This document shows positions 1 to 8,200 of a DNA stretch of 64,000 nt, piece by piece (the first letter of the stretch is position 1; every line of letters begins with the position of its first letter). This DNA is from Thermococcus sp. 21S7 (GTDB lineage: Archaea; Methanobacteriota_B; Thermococci; Thermococcales; Thermococcaceae): the NCBI RefSeq assembly GCF_012027615.1, contig NZ_SNUT01000005.1, positions 124,001 to 188,000 of the forward strand, read 5' to 3'. The notes beneath the pieces were generated by a model. That model was not told the DNA's origin, did no database searches, and saw only the letters and a list, made by a program, of their open reading frames with translations. A program made the position numbers and the translations under genes.

Positions 1-2
1 TC

Positions 3-2558
3 GGGCACCTCGTCATAGGCTTGGCCCCACACACTTCGGCTGGAATCATAGGCAGGATAATAGGCTTCTCCGACGTCCTCGTGGGCTATGCACATCCGTA
101 TTATCATGCTGCGAAGAGGAGGAACTGCTTCCCTGGAGACACGAGAATTTTAGTCCAGATTGATGGCAAACCAGCAAGGATTACTCTCCGTGAGCTTTAC
201 GAGCTGTTTGAAGGGGAAAGCTACGAGAACATGGTTTACGTAAGGAAGAGGCCAAAGAGAGACATCAAGGTGTACTCTTTTGATTCAGAAAGTGGCAAGG
301 TAGTCCTCACGAACATCGAGGACGTGATAAAGGCCCCGAGCACCGACCACCTGATTCGCTTTGAGCTTGAACTTGGAAGGGGCTTCGAAACGACCGTGGA
401 CCATCCAGTGTTGGTATATGAGGACGGAAAGTTCGTGGAAAAGAGGGCCTTTGATGTAAAGGAGGGTGACAGAATACTCGTTCCCAAGCTTGAGTTTGAA
501 GAGGTTGATATTGAACACTTTGACTTGCTCAAGGCCTTTTCAGATAAGCGGTTTGAGGATATGTGGGATATCATAATGGTTCGTGGGCTCTCCGAGTGGC
601 TGTCCTCTCTTGGAGTGAAAGTTAATGGAGATTACCTCCGCAGAGACTCCCTGCCGCTGAGGGAGCTTTTGAGAATCATGGACGATAATGGACTTTCGTT
701 CGAAGACGTTCCTGACTGCTGGCTGGCTTTCAAGCGAGACAAGGTCAAGATACAGAGATTCGCTCCTATAAAACCGCTGATGCGCGTCCTTGGCTATTAC
801 CTCTCTGAAGGCTACGCGAGGAAGAGCGACAGCGTTTATCAGATAAGCTTCTCGATAGCCGATGAAGAAGTACGCGGGGACCTCAAGAGAGCACTGAGAG
901 AGGCCTTTGGCGATGGCTTTGGAATCTACGAGCGCGGAGAAAAGGTGACCGTTGGTTCTCGCGTTCTCTATCTGCTCTTTACTGAGGTTCTCGGCGCAGG
1001 GAAGAACGCCCACACAAAGCGCGTTCCCCATCTGGTTTACACACTGCCGAAAGACGTCGTTGCTGAGATGATTAGAGCGTACTTTGAGGGCGATGGAAGT
1101 GCACTCAGTACAGTCCCGAGGGTGGTGGCCTACAGCGTTAACAAGGCTCTCCTTGAGGATATTGAAACACTACTGCTCTCAAAGTTCGGAATCAGAGGTT
1201 ACTACACCGTCGATAAGAACGCCAACAGAGGGAACGCTCGCGGCAGGCTCTATCACGTCGAACGTGGAAACGAAGCTCCTGTCTCCACGGTCTATGCGTT
1301 GAACATTGCAGGTGAGCACTACCACGCGTTCTTTAGAGAAATAGGATTCATCAGTAAGCGCAAGAATTCTATCTATCCGCTTCATTCGGTCAAAACTAAC
1401 AACAGGGACAGGTACTCACACGAGATGGGCTGGATTGTCAAAGTTAAGCGCGTCGAATATCTCAAGCCCAATGATGACTTTGTGTTCTCATTAAACGCCA
1501 AAAACTACCATAACGTTTTGATAAATGAAAATATCGTGACACACCAATGCGACGGCGACGAAGACGCTGTGATGCTCCTCCTCGACGCCCTGCTCAACTT
1601 CAGCAAGTACTACCTCCCCGAGAAGCGCGGCGGCAAGATGGACGCTCCGCTGGTCGTTACGACAAGGCTTGACCCCCGTGAGGTTGACAGCGAGGTCCAC
1701 AACATGGACGTCGTTAGGTATTATCCCCTGGAATTCTACGGCGCCACCTACGAGATGAAGTCCCCGAAGGAGATTAAGTTCATTGAGCGCGTCGAGGACA
1801 GGCTTGGCAAGCCCGAGATGTACGAGGGCCTTAAGTTCACCCACGATACAGATGACATCGGCCTCGGCCCGAAGATGAGTCTGTACAAACAGCTCGGCGA
1901 TATGGTCGAGAAGGTCGAAAGACAGCTCGCCCTTGCGGAGCGCATCCGCGCGGTTGACGAGCACCACGTGGCCGAGACGATAATCAACTCCCACCTCGTT
2001 CCTGACCTGAGGGGCAACCTGAGGAGCTTCACCCGCCAGGAGTTCCGCTGTGTGAAGTGCAACACCAAGTACAGAAGGCCGCCGCTGACCGGGAAATGTC
2101 CGAAATGCGGCGGGAAAATCGTTCTTACCGTCAGCAAGGGCGCCATAGAGAAGTACCTCCCGACGGCCAAGATGCTGGTCACGAAGTACAACGTGCTCGA
2201 CTACACGAGGCAGAGGATATGCATAACCGAGAAGGACATAAAATCGCTCTTCGAGAATGTCTTCCCGGAGAGGCAGAGGACGCTGATGGGCTTTTCCGCT
2301 GATGTCTGTGAGAAGATGATAAAGGCGAGGACTGGCAAATCCAACGGCAAAAACGGCTACCTCGATGAGCTGAGGGCGAACGGAAGGCTCAAGCAGAAGT
2401 CCAAAGGGGAGAAAAAGAAGGAATCCAAAAAGGCCTCCAAGCGCTCTGAGAAGAAGATAAAGCCATCGCAGGGGCTGGAGAAGGCGGTCAAGAAGGAAAA
2501 GGCGGCCATGAAGAAGAAAAAGAAGGGCATAAGCCTCGACGAGTTCTTCGGCTCTTAG
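3..2558 (+). CDS. polC: DNA polymerase II (PolD) large subunit DP2, C-terminal part, intein-containing
   Basis: This is the catalytic large subunit of the archaeal D-family replicative polymerase. The gene enters from the left edge in frame at base 3, so the TTG at 21 is an internal Leu codon and not a start. The extein reads [16 protein letters not shown], then KRRN, is interrupted by an intein, and resumes at [18 protein letters not shown]. That acidic segment belongs to the catalytic core in this family. Further on is a four-Cys zinc finger (CVKC then CPKC). A long Lys/Glu-rich tail ends in ISLDEFFGS, which resembles a PCNA-binding (PIP-like) C-terminus. The two exteins join seamlessly as KRRN-CDGDED. 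The family assignment is firm. The PIP role is inferred from the terminal motif only. Confidence 0.96.
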   Translation, partial: GHLVIGLAPHTSAGIIGRIIGFSDVLVGYAHPYYHAAKRRNCFPGDTRILVQIDGKPARITLRELYELFEGESYENMVYVRKRPKRDIKVYSFDSESGKVVLTNIEDVIKAPSTDHLIRFELELGRGFETTVDHPVLVYEDGKFVEKRAFDVKEGDRILVPKLEFEEVDIEHFDLLKAFSDKRFEDMWDIIMVRGLSEWLSSLGVKVNGDYLRRDSLPLRELLRIMDDNGLSFEDVPDCWLAFKRDKVKIQRFAPIKPLMRVLGYYLSEGYARKSDSVYQISFSIADEEVRGDLKRALREAFGDGFGIYERGEKVTVGSRVLYLLFTEVLGAGKNAHTKRVPHLVYTLPKDVVAEMIRAYFEGDGSALSTVPRVVAYSVNKALLEDIETLLLSKFGIRGYYTVDKNANRGNARGRLYHVERGNEAPVSTVYALNIAGEHYHAFFREIGFISKRKNSIYPLHSVKTNNRDRYSHEMGWIVKVKRVEYLKPNDDFVFSLNAKNYHNVLINENIVTHQCDGDEDAVMLLLDALLNFSKYYLPEKRGGKMDAPLVVTTRLDPREVDSEVHNMDVVRYYPLEFYGATYEMKSPKEIKFIERVEDRLGKPEMYEGLKFTHDTDDIGLGPKMSLYKQLGDMVEKVERQLALAERIRAVDEHHVAETIINSHLVPDLRGNLRSFTRQEFRCVKCNTKYRRPPLTGKCPKCGGKIVLTVSKGAIEKYLPTAKMLVTKYNVLDYTRQRICITEKDIKSLFENVFPERQRTLMGFSADVCEKMIKARTGKSNGKNGYLDELRANGRLKQKSKGEKKKESKKASKRSEKKIKPSQGLEKAVKKEKAAMKKKKKGISLDEFFGS
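126..1547 (+). mobile_element. Intein with LAGLIDADG homing endonuclease in polC
   Basis: A 474-residue in-frame insertion. It starts with Cys1 in the splicing block [10 protein letters not shown] and has the block B motif TTVDHPVLV. The two LAGLIDADG-type helices are [12 protein letters not shown] and [12 protein letters not shown]. It ends [15 protein letters not shown] immediately before the +1 Cys of the extein. The terminal residue is Gln and not the usual Asn. That variant is known from the Pyrococcus abyssi PolII intein and still supports splicing there. This intein keeps an intact endonuclease region, so it is probably a full-length, mobile form. The insertion point lies in the polymerase catalytic motif NCDGDEDA, a classic intein site. 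Confidence 0.95.
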
Positions 2559-2601
2559 TTTTTCCGTTAATCATATATACCATTATGCCGCTCTTTCTTT
2601 G

Positions 2602-3294
2602 ATGGGAATGAACTCAGGGTTCAAATTGCTCCCCAGCGTGGCCTACCTGCGGGTTCAAAAGCAGGCTTTCATAGGCTATTCTATGCCCCTGGCAGGCTGG
2701 ATAGGTGAGTATCTGGTGAACTATCGGCGGCTTCCGAGGCCGAACTTCCTTGGGAGGGCCATGGGTAAGCTGGGTTTTCACCTCGCCGGAGAGGAGATGG
2801 ATGACAGTTACATCACCCAGTTCTTCACGAAGGGGAGCGTTTCAATAAGCGCGAGCTGGGACGTTGAGAGGGAAAGCCTCTTTCTTCAGGTAATCCCCCT
2901 TCGCTCCCGCCTGTCCCGGGGCTTAACCGTCAGGGCGGAGCATATAGAGTTCTACGACCAGTACGTGGTGAGCATAGAGCCGACCGGCAAGCTCCCGCAC
3001 GGGATCAGGGGCATCGGAATAAACGCCCTGATCATTGAGGACTTCTACCCCGTCGAGACCCCCTACTGGGGAATGCTCCACGAGGACTGGGAAGTCGAGC
3101 TCAACCTGCTCGTCATGAAGGACGAGGTTTACGACGCTCTGAGCCGCGAGGAGTACCGCTGTCCAGTCTGCTTTTCCCCGCTCGCTGAGGAGAAGGGAGT
3201 TTTGAAGTGCACCACGTGCGGCTTCACCTACGCTCCGGAGACGGATTTCGAGAGGGTTGTCGAGGAGTTCAGCGTGGAGGAGTTTGCGTTTTGA
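2602..3294 (+). CDS. Hypothetical protein with C-terminal zinc ribbon
   Basis: I do not recognise this protein. It has about 230 residues, is soluble, and has no signal peptide. The first 170 residues look like a mixed alpha/beta domain. The C-terminal part carries CPVC...CTTC (around residues 190-208), a classic four-Cys zinc ribbon. ATG starts at 2602 and 2608 are both possible. A TATA-like stretch (catatatac, about 2574) lies just downstream of polC, so the gene is probably transcribed from its own promoter. The next gene to the right lies beyond a 370-base gap and is a tRNA on the other strand. Function unknown. Confidence 0.8.
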   Translation: MGMNSGFKLLPSVAYLRVQKQAFIGYSMPLAGWIGEYLVNYRRLPRPNFLGRAMGKLGFHLAGEEMDDSYITQFFTKGSVSISASWDVERESLFLQVIPLRSRLSRGLTVRAEHIEFYDQYVVSIEPTGKLPHGIRGIGINALIIEDFYPVETPYWGMLHEDWEVELNLLVMKDEVYDALSREEYRCPVCFSPLAEEKGVLKCTTCGFTYAPETDFERVVEEFSVEEFAF

Positions 3295-3318
3295 AGCTTT
3301 TGGAAAAAGCTTCACCAA

Positions 3319-3337
3319 CAGCCTTTAAGAAAGGCTG
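3319..3337 (+). terminator. Inverted repeat after the zinc-ribbon gene
   Basis: An 8-base perfect inverted repeat, cagccttt / aaaggctg, with a 3-base loop, 25 bases after the stop codon of the preceding gene. No long T-run follows. A role in 3'-end formation is a guess from position. Confidence 0.35.
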
Positions 3338-3547
3338 GCGAAAAGATTGCCCTTCTCATCAAACTGGCAGAAAAATCAGTCGTGCACTAGTCAAGTGCAA
3401 CTTTGACTGGGGGTTTAACACTAAATGAAGCCTTCAAGTAGTTTCAACTTTGTTATTGGCGTCCTTCGGACGCCGTTTGTAGAGTGAAACACTCACAGAA
3501 GAGCACGTCTGAGCGTAAACCCCAAAATCAAGGCTGTTTGGGGGTGT

Positions 3548-3651
3548 GGGGGCGTAGCCCCCCCGGAGGTTTAGAGAAGAACGGGGTTGTGGGGCGAAGC
3601 CCCACTCCGGGGGTTTGAGAGTACAGAGAGATAAGGGGGCAGAGCCCCCTT
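3548..3651. repeat. Three imperfect tandem GC-rich hairpin units
   Basis: Three short hairpins in about 100 bases: ggggg/ccccc around a cgtag loop (3548-3562), GTGGGGC/GCCCCAC with a GAA loop (3589-3605), and AAGGGGGC/GCCCCCTT with an AGA loop (3633-3651). The first two are followed by a shared flank of the type CCGGnGGTTTnGAGAG, so the units are imperfect tandem copies of roughly 50 bases. They lie just past the 3' end of the tRNA-Gln gene. They may be a REP-like repeat family, or termination/processing structures. No coding sense was recognised in the surrounding 3338-3662 stretch. Confidence 0.6.
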
Positions 3652-3662
3652 GTCTTTCGTTG

Positions 3663-3738
3663 TGGTAGCCCCGCCGGGATTCGAACCCGGGTCGCGGGAT
3701 CCAAAGTCCCGCATGCTTGGCCGCTACACCACGGGGCT
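3663..3738 (-). tRNA. tRNA-Gln (anticodon TTG)
   Basis: Reading the minus strand, a complete cloverleaf is visible. The acceptor stem AGCCCCG pairs with CGGGGCT, the discriminator is A, and the 3' CCA is encoded. The anticodon stem CGGGA/TCCCG encloses the loop CTTTGGA with anticodon TTG (plus-strand caa at 3702-3704). The T arm is CCGGGTTCGAATCCCGG. No intron. The 76-nt length includes CCA. No partial duplicate of its 3' half was noticed that would mark an integrated element. Confidence 0.96.
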
Positions 3739-3763
3739 GCCCGATAGAAAAAGCCGAGAAGAG

Positions 3764-3773
3764 GCTTATAAAG
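3764..3773 (-). promoter_or_regulatory. TATA box of the tRNA-Gln gene
   Basis: Reading the minus strand, ACTTTATAAG lies about 26-35 bases upstream of the mature tRNA 5' end, the normal spacing for an archaeal TBP site serving a tRNA with a short leader. Confidence 0.6.
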
Positions 3774-3808
3774 TTTAGTGAAACTTTGCTGAACAAAGTC
3801 AATGTTGC

Positions 3809-3922
3809 ATGGATTCCTTGAGCGATAGCCTCTTCGACCAGTTTAATGGAACGTTCTCATGCTACATCAAGGGCAGCGTGGTGACAAGGACACTTTACAG
3901 GCCCCTTGGAAGTCTTTTTTGA
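3809..3922 (+). other. Short open stretch, probable gene remnant, in the 3739-4001 gap
   Basis: The gap between the tRNA and the 404-residue gene holds a 37-codon ATG-to-TGA reading frame (begins MDSLSDSLFDQF, contains CYIKGSVVTRTLYRPL). It has plausible codon use but no ribosome binding site. I do not recognise it and regard it as either a remnant or chance. Nothing else is visible in 3923-4001. Confidence 0.2.
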
Positions 3923-4001
3923 TGGGAAAGTTGATTACTAATGGTAGGTGAAGAAAGGGGAGTGTCCAACTGTGGGTCTCACCTTTGAGATGCTTTAAGG
4001 C

Positions 4002-5216
4002 CTACAATTTTTGTGGCTTGTGTGCTTTGAGGGCCCATTTGACGTTGACTTCTTTGGCATGAGTCACAGTGCTGTTCTTCCCAATGGCCTGCGTTATCTC
4101 AACATGATGGGATGGGTTTGAGGCCACTTCCTCAACTGTGAGATAGAGGTCATCGAGACTTATCACAGTCTCGGGGATCTCTTTGATAAGGAGATAGTAA
4201 TAGGTTGGGTTCAGCAGCTCCACAAGAACATCCCGACTTGTCTTTGTTACCCTCATTCCGAGCTCCGAAAAAGCCGGAGTCTCAACGGTAAACCTTCTAC
4301 CCATGTATCGGCTGAACTTTTCGAGAATCCTTTCTACGACTTGATTAGGTATTTTGGCTCTCATTATAGGTGCCCTGACATTCTCGGTATAATAATGTAC
4401 GAGTTGCCGTAAAACATCCGAGGTCTCTAAGGGAGTCACCATAGATTCGTCTAAGAGATTGACGTTGTGTCTCTTTTTTCCCTTGTAGTTTATCTCAGTA
4501 AAACTGGGGATTACTGCGTTCAGGTAGCCTGGAATCATATCGCCGATGACCTTCTCCGGCTCGTTTTTGGTGTACAGGATGATTTCATTCACCCAGACCC
4601 TTCCAGTTGGTATAGGACTTACAAACGTAGCCTTGAACCTGTATAACTCTCTTCTTGTCAATGGCTCATACTGGAGTTCTTCGTTGATATCATCGATGTA
4701 CACAATCCCAGAGTTCATAACAAATTTGTATTCAAGCTGCATTCCGGGAACATTGATCTCGAACCTTGCCCACCTCGTGGGATGGTCGATTCTATCCCCT
4801 ACTATGTGTGATGGGGACATTGTCATATCTTCGTAGAGAACATTGAAGAAGCGAATATACTCCTTTCTTGGGATGTTAACGAAGTCAAGCACACCGTAGC
4901 TGACTATCCTGTGTTCGTTCTGGTTATAATGGTGAGGAACCATCTTCATAAGGGGGATGTTTTCGGAATCTCTAGCGTACCTTAGTCCAGAGTAGTTGAC
5001 AAAATAATTGAACAGTTTTCTGTTTAGATTCTCTGACTTGACGTCAAGGGCGAGTCCGACGCCTATTTCTGGCAGATAGACGAAGTAGGAGTTCAGTCCA
5101 GTAACTATTGGCTTTGGAATCTTACCTTTCCTTAAAACCACTGTCTTAAGCTTCTCAAAGAGTGTAAATGGAAAAACAAGCGGAACAGTCAAGAGCTGGG
5201 CCTTTGGCAATTTCAT
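4002..5216 (-). CDS. Uncharacterised protein, partner of the DISARM-like helicase
   Basis: A 404-residue soluble protein that I do not recognise. Its ATG overlaps the stop codon of the helicase gene (shared ATGA at 5213-5216) and is preceded by AAAAGGA, so the two are translationally coupled and probably act together. It starts MKLPKAQLLTVPLVFPF and is rich in beta-strand-like segments in the first 250 residues. The C-terminal 150 residues look more helical. There is no Walker motif, no transmembrane helix and no evident nuclease motif. A few His are conserved-looking (VPHHYNQNEH near residue 95). Position suggests a substrate-recognition or structural subunit of the defence system; this is inference from gene coupling only. 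Confidence 0.75.
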   Translation of the reverse strand: MKLPKAQLLTVPLVFPFTLFEKLKTVVLRKGKIPKPIVTGLNSYFVYLPEIGVGLALDVKSENLNRKLFNYFVNYSGLRYARDSENIPLMKMVPHHYNQNEHRIVSYGVLDFVNIPRKEYIRFFNVLYEDMTMSPSHIVGDRIDHPTRWARFEINVPGMQLEYKFVMNSGIVYIDDINEELQYEPLTRRELYRFKATFVSPIPTGRVWVNEIILYTKNEPEKVIGDMIPGYLNAVIPSFTEINYKGKKRHNVNLLDESMVTPLETSDVLRQLVHYYTENVRAPIMRAKIPNQVVERILEKFSRYMGRRFTVETPAFSELGMRVTKTSRDVLVELLNPTYYYLLIKEIPETVISLDDLYLTVEEVASNPSHHVEITQAIGKNSTVTHAKEVNVKWALKAHKPQKL

Positions 5217-8200
5217 TCCTTTTCATCCCCTAAGTGGAATACTATTGTCACGTTCTCCCGGTTCTCCCTGAGGCTACTCCGTAGGAGGTTTGGTGAGCCG
5301 GATATTATGAGGCTCTGTATTATGCCTCCTTTATATTCAATCTGGTAAACTTTCTTGTGGTCGGGCACTTTGATTTTATTCACGTTCTCATTCCCAAGCT
5401 CTTTCTTCAGCTCCTTGATTATTTGTGGTTTTCTGTCATTACCTCTGGTGTTTATCCTAACATTGGCGCCGCTTGACTGGATTCCCTTCAGGAGCCTGAT
5501 TCCTTCCTCATCCACAAAGGCGACGTTCATGTATACAGTTTTCGCCCCTTCGGTGAAACCCTTCAGGAGATGTTCGAATCCCCTTATGGTGTCAAACGTT
5601 ATGCATCCCCCGAGGATAGCCTCGGCAAACCTAACGAGGAGGCGCTTGGAGAGGGTATACTGTTGCGTGGTCGCCTCAGTACAGTCCCTGCCGAAGTAGA
5701 GACAGAGGTTGCATCCATCGTAGCATATGTGGGGCGTTTGAGTGTAATCGAGCACGTTCCCTATGAGCTCTCCTTCTCGCTCGTTGAGGACATCCTTGAG
5801 CAGGAACCTATATGTTATGTAGTCCATCCGCTTGGGGTCTATCTCGTTATCTTTTAGTCCCTTGTTGAGCTTTTCTTCGACTTTTCTCAAGAGCTCCTGA
5901 CTCTCTGGGCTACTGAGTATCTCTTTCTCTGCCTCGATTGAGAAAGTCAGCATCTCTCTCCTAACTCTCTCGTTGTGTCTCTTGAAGAACTTGACCATGT
6001 CCCTTAGGAATTCAACGAAGACTATGGCTTCGCCACGTGTCCTTATTTCGCTTGAGAAGGTCTCTACTATGCCGATACCATCATTTTTTGAGTTCTCGAC
6101 GATGTAGACTCTTCCCTCATTCTCGTTTACTGAGTAGGTAAGTTTACTCTCGTCGAAGCCGTATGTGTTGGTGAGATAAATGATGAACCTGTGGGCAAGC
6201 GAGTGGAGTAGGACTTTAAGTGAGAACTGGAGGAACTTTCTGATTTCTTCCCCGTTTTCATTGAAGTCCCACCACTTAACCTTTTTAAGTTTATCCTTCA
6301 TATCTTTGATGTCTCCAAGAGATGATACGTCGATGCCAAATATGCCTTTTTGCTTGACGACCCTATGGAGATAGTACTTGTAGGCCATAACTTCCAGTGT
6401 CTCTTGGTCGTTCGCATAGATCCAGCGAATTATAGTCTCTAAGAACTTGGGGTTAAATCCGAGGACTATCATTGATGTGATAGCGTCGTAGCCTATTGGA
6501 TACACCCTAAAACTTCTCTCTACGGACTCAATTGGACTGATCGGTACGTAGATGGAGACAGTATCATAGACAAAGTGTGCTGGGGTCTCCGAGAGCTCAT
6601 AGTATGCTACTGGAATCATTGAGACGATTCCATTTAGCATTGAACCAACCTGATTCTCAAGTGTCTTTGGAAGCTTTACGTGCCTTTTAAGATAGACCTT
6701 CGGGAAAGTTCTCCTCTTGTTGGTTATCCAGTAGCGGCACTTGCCGTTATTGTCTACTCTCTCGTATGGACACGTCTGCCCGCTTAGCCTTCTTACAGGA
6801 CAGTCAAAGTCGAAGGGATCAGTCGAAATAACTCTTCCTAATTCGCAGTAGCGAATATAGTTGAACTTTATTCCGGCACCATCGTTTGGTTGTTTCTGAG
6901 AATAAAATGTCTTGAGGCTGTTTAGCCTGGCCATCACTGCATTTTTGGTGCCTTGCTTCTTGGCGTTATTTTCCTCGTAGAGCGATCTAACGAGCTTGTT
7001 TATGGATGTGTTACTTCCCCTGACATCTCCTACTTTCCACGAGCCGTACTTTATGTATAGCTCCTTTCTCTCATCTGGAATAGGAATCTTGATGAGTAAT
7101 GGAGAACTTAAAGTGAGCAAGTCTATGAAGTCTATCCGGCTCACGTCGTAGAAGCTGCCGAAGTGCTCTGAGGTTCCTACCCCCAAGCGATATGTTTTCA
7201 TTAGATCCCTAATGTGTTTGCCCATTTTACTGATTATTGTTATTCCGTCCTCAGGGTAAAGTAGCCACACATATCTCCCGCCGATAATGTCAGTTATTTC
7301 CTTCTGTTCTGGTGGTTCCCAGGGTATTGTACCTAGCTCGAAGGGCGGTACTCTATAGACCACCGAAGAAAACGAGTACTCCTTCAAGTTTTTGTACTTG
7401 TACTTAAGCCTTCCATCGTGGCCCATTGTAGGCTCTCCTGGAATCCAGATTCCGGTATTGATCTTCTTATCAAGGAACTCATTTCCGAGGAACTTTATGC
7501 CCAGAAGAACCTCTACAACATTGAGACCAGTAACGACGTTTGAATCTGTGGCAAGATCTCGTAGATACTTCATTGCCTCGCAGACAAATGGTGCTATGGG
7601 CTCCTCTTGAGTTCCGCTCAGCTCATCGAGAACCTTTTCTATCCTTTCTCGTCTGAGCTTGTTGAGATACTCCTTTAGTTCGTCCAATTCGGATCTCTGC
7701 TCTTTAAGTTTCTTAGCTCTCTCATAGTTTCTTCCTTTTAGATTCTCTGCAGCTTTGCGTAATCTATTGGCATAGTTTCTTAGATTGGTGAGGACAGGTT
7801 CAAGACGTTCCGTCAACAGCTCGTTTGCCTTTTCCGACGCACTTATGAGGTCAACCCTCTCTTCGTCTATTTCCTTTTGGAGTTTCTTCCACTCATCGAT
7901 GGTTTTTCTCGCTTCTTTGAGGGTTCTCCGGAACTCATCGATAGTTTCTTTGTAAGCCTTACTATTATCTAGCTCTGGGTTTTCTTCTAGTATCTTCTCA
8001 ATGAGCCCTCCTAACTCGTCAAGGAGCTCTTCTAAGTTTTCAACCTTTTCATGGGTACGGGAAATTCCCTCTAAGAGCTCTGAGAGTCTCTTGCTGGTTA
8101 GGCACCTTGACTCCACACTCTTGACTGGGAGTTTGTTGAGAGTTTCCATAAGGTCTTCTATAAGTTCCTCTATCTGCATTTTGGAGTCAACCGGCAGCTC

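Noticed and set aside
3663-3738. tRNA-Gln as an integration site for the adjacent defence island
   Set aside because: The island lies on the 5' side of the tRNA, no integrase is present, and no second copy of the tRNA 3' half was seen at the far border near 11.7 kb.
3739-4001. The 37-codon frame at 3809 as a real small gene
   Set aside because: No RBS or promoter and no recognisable family. Kept only as a low-confidence remnant.
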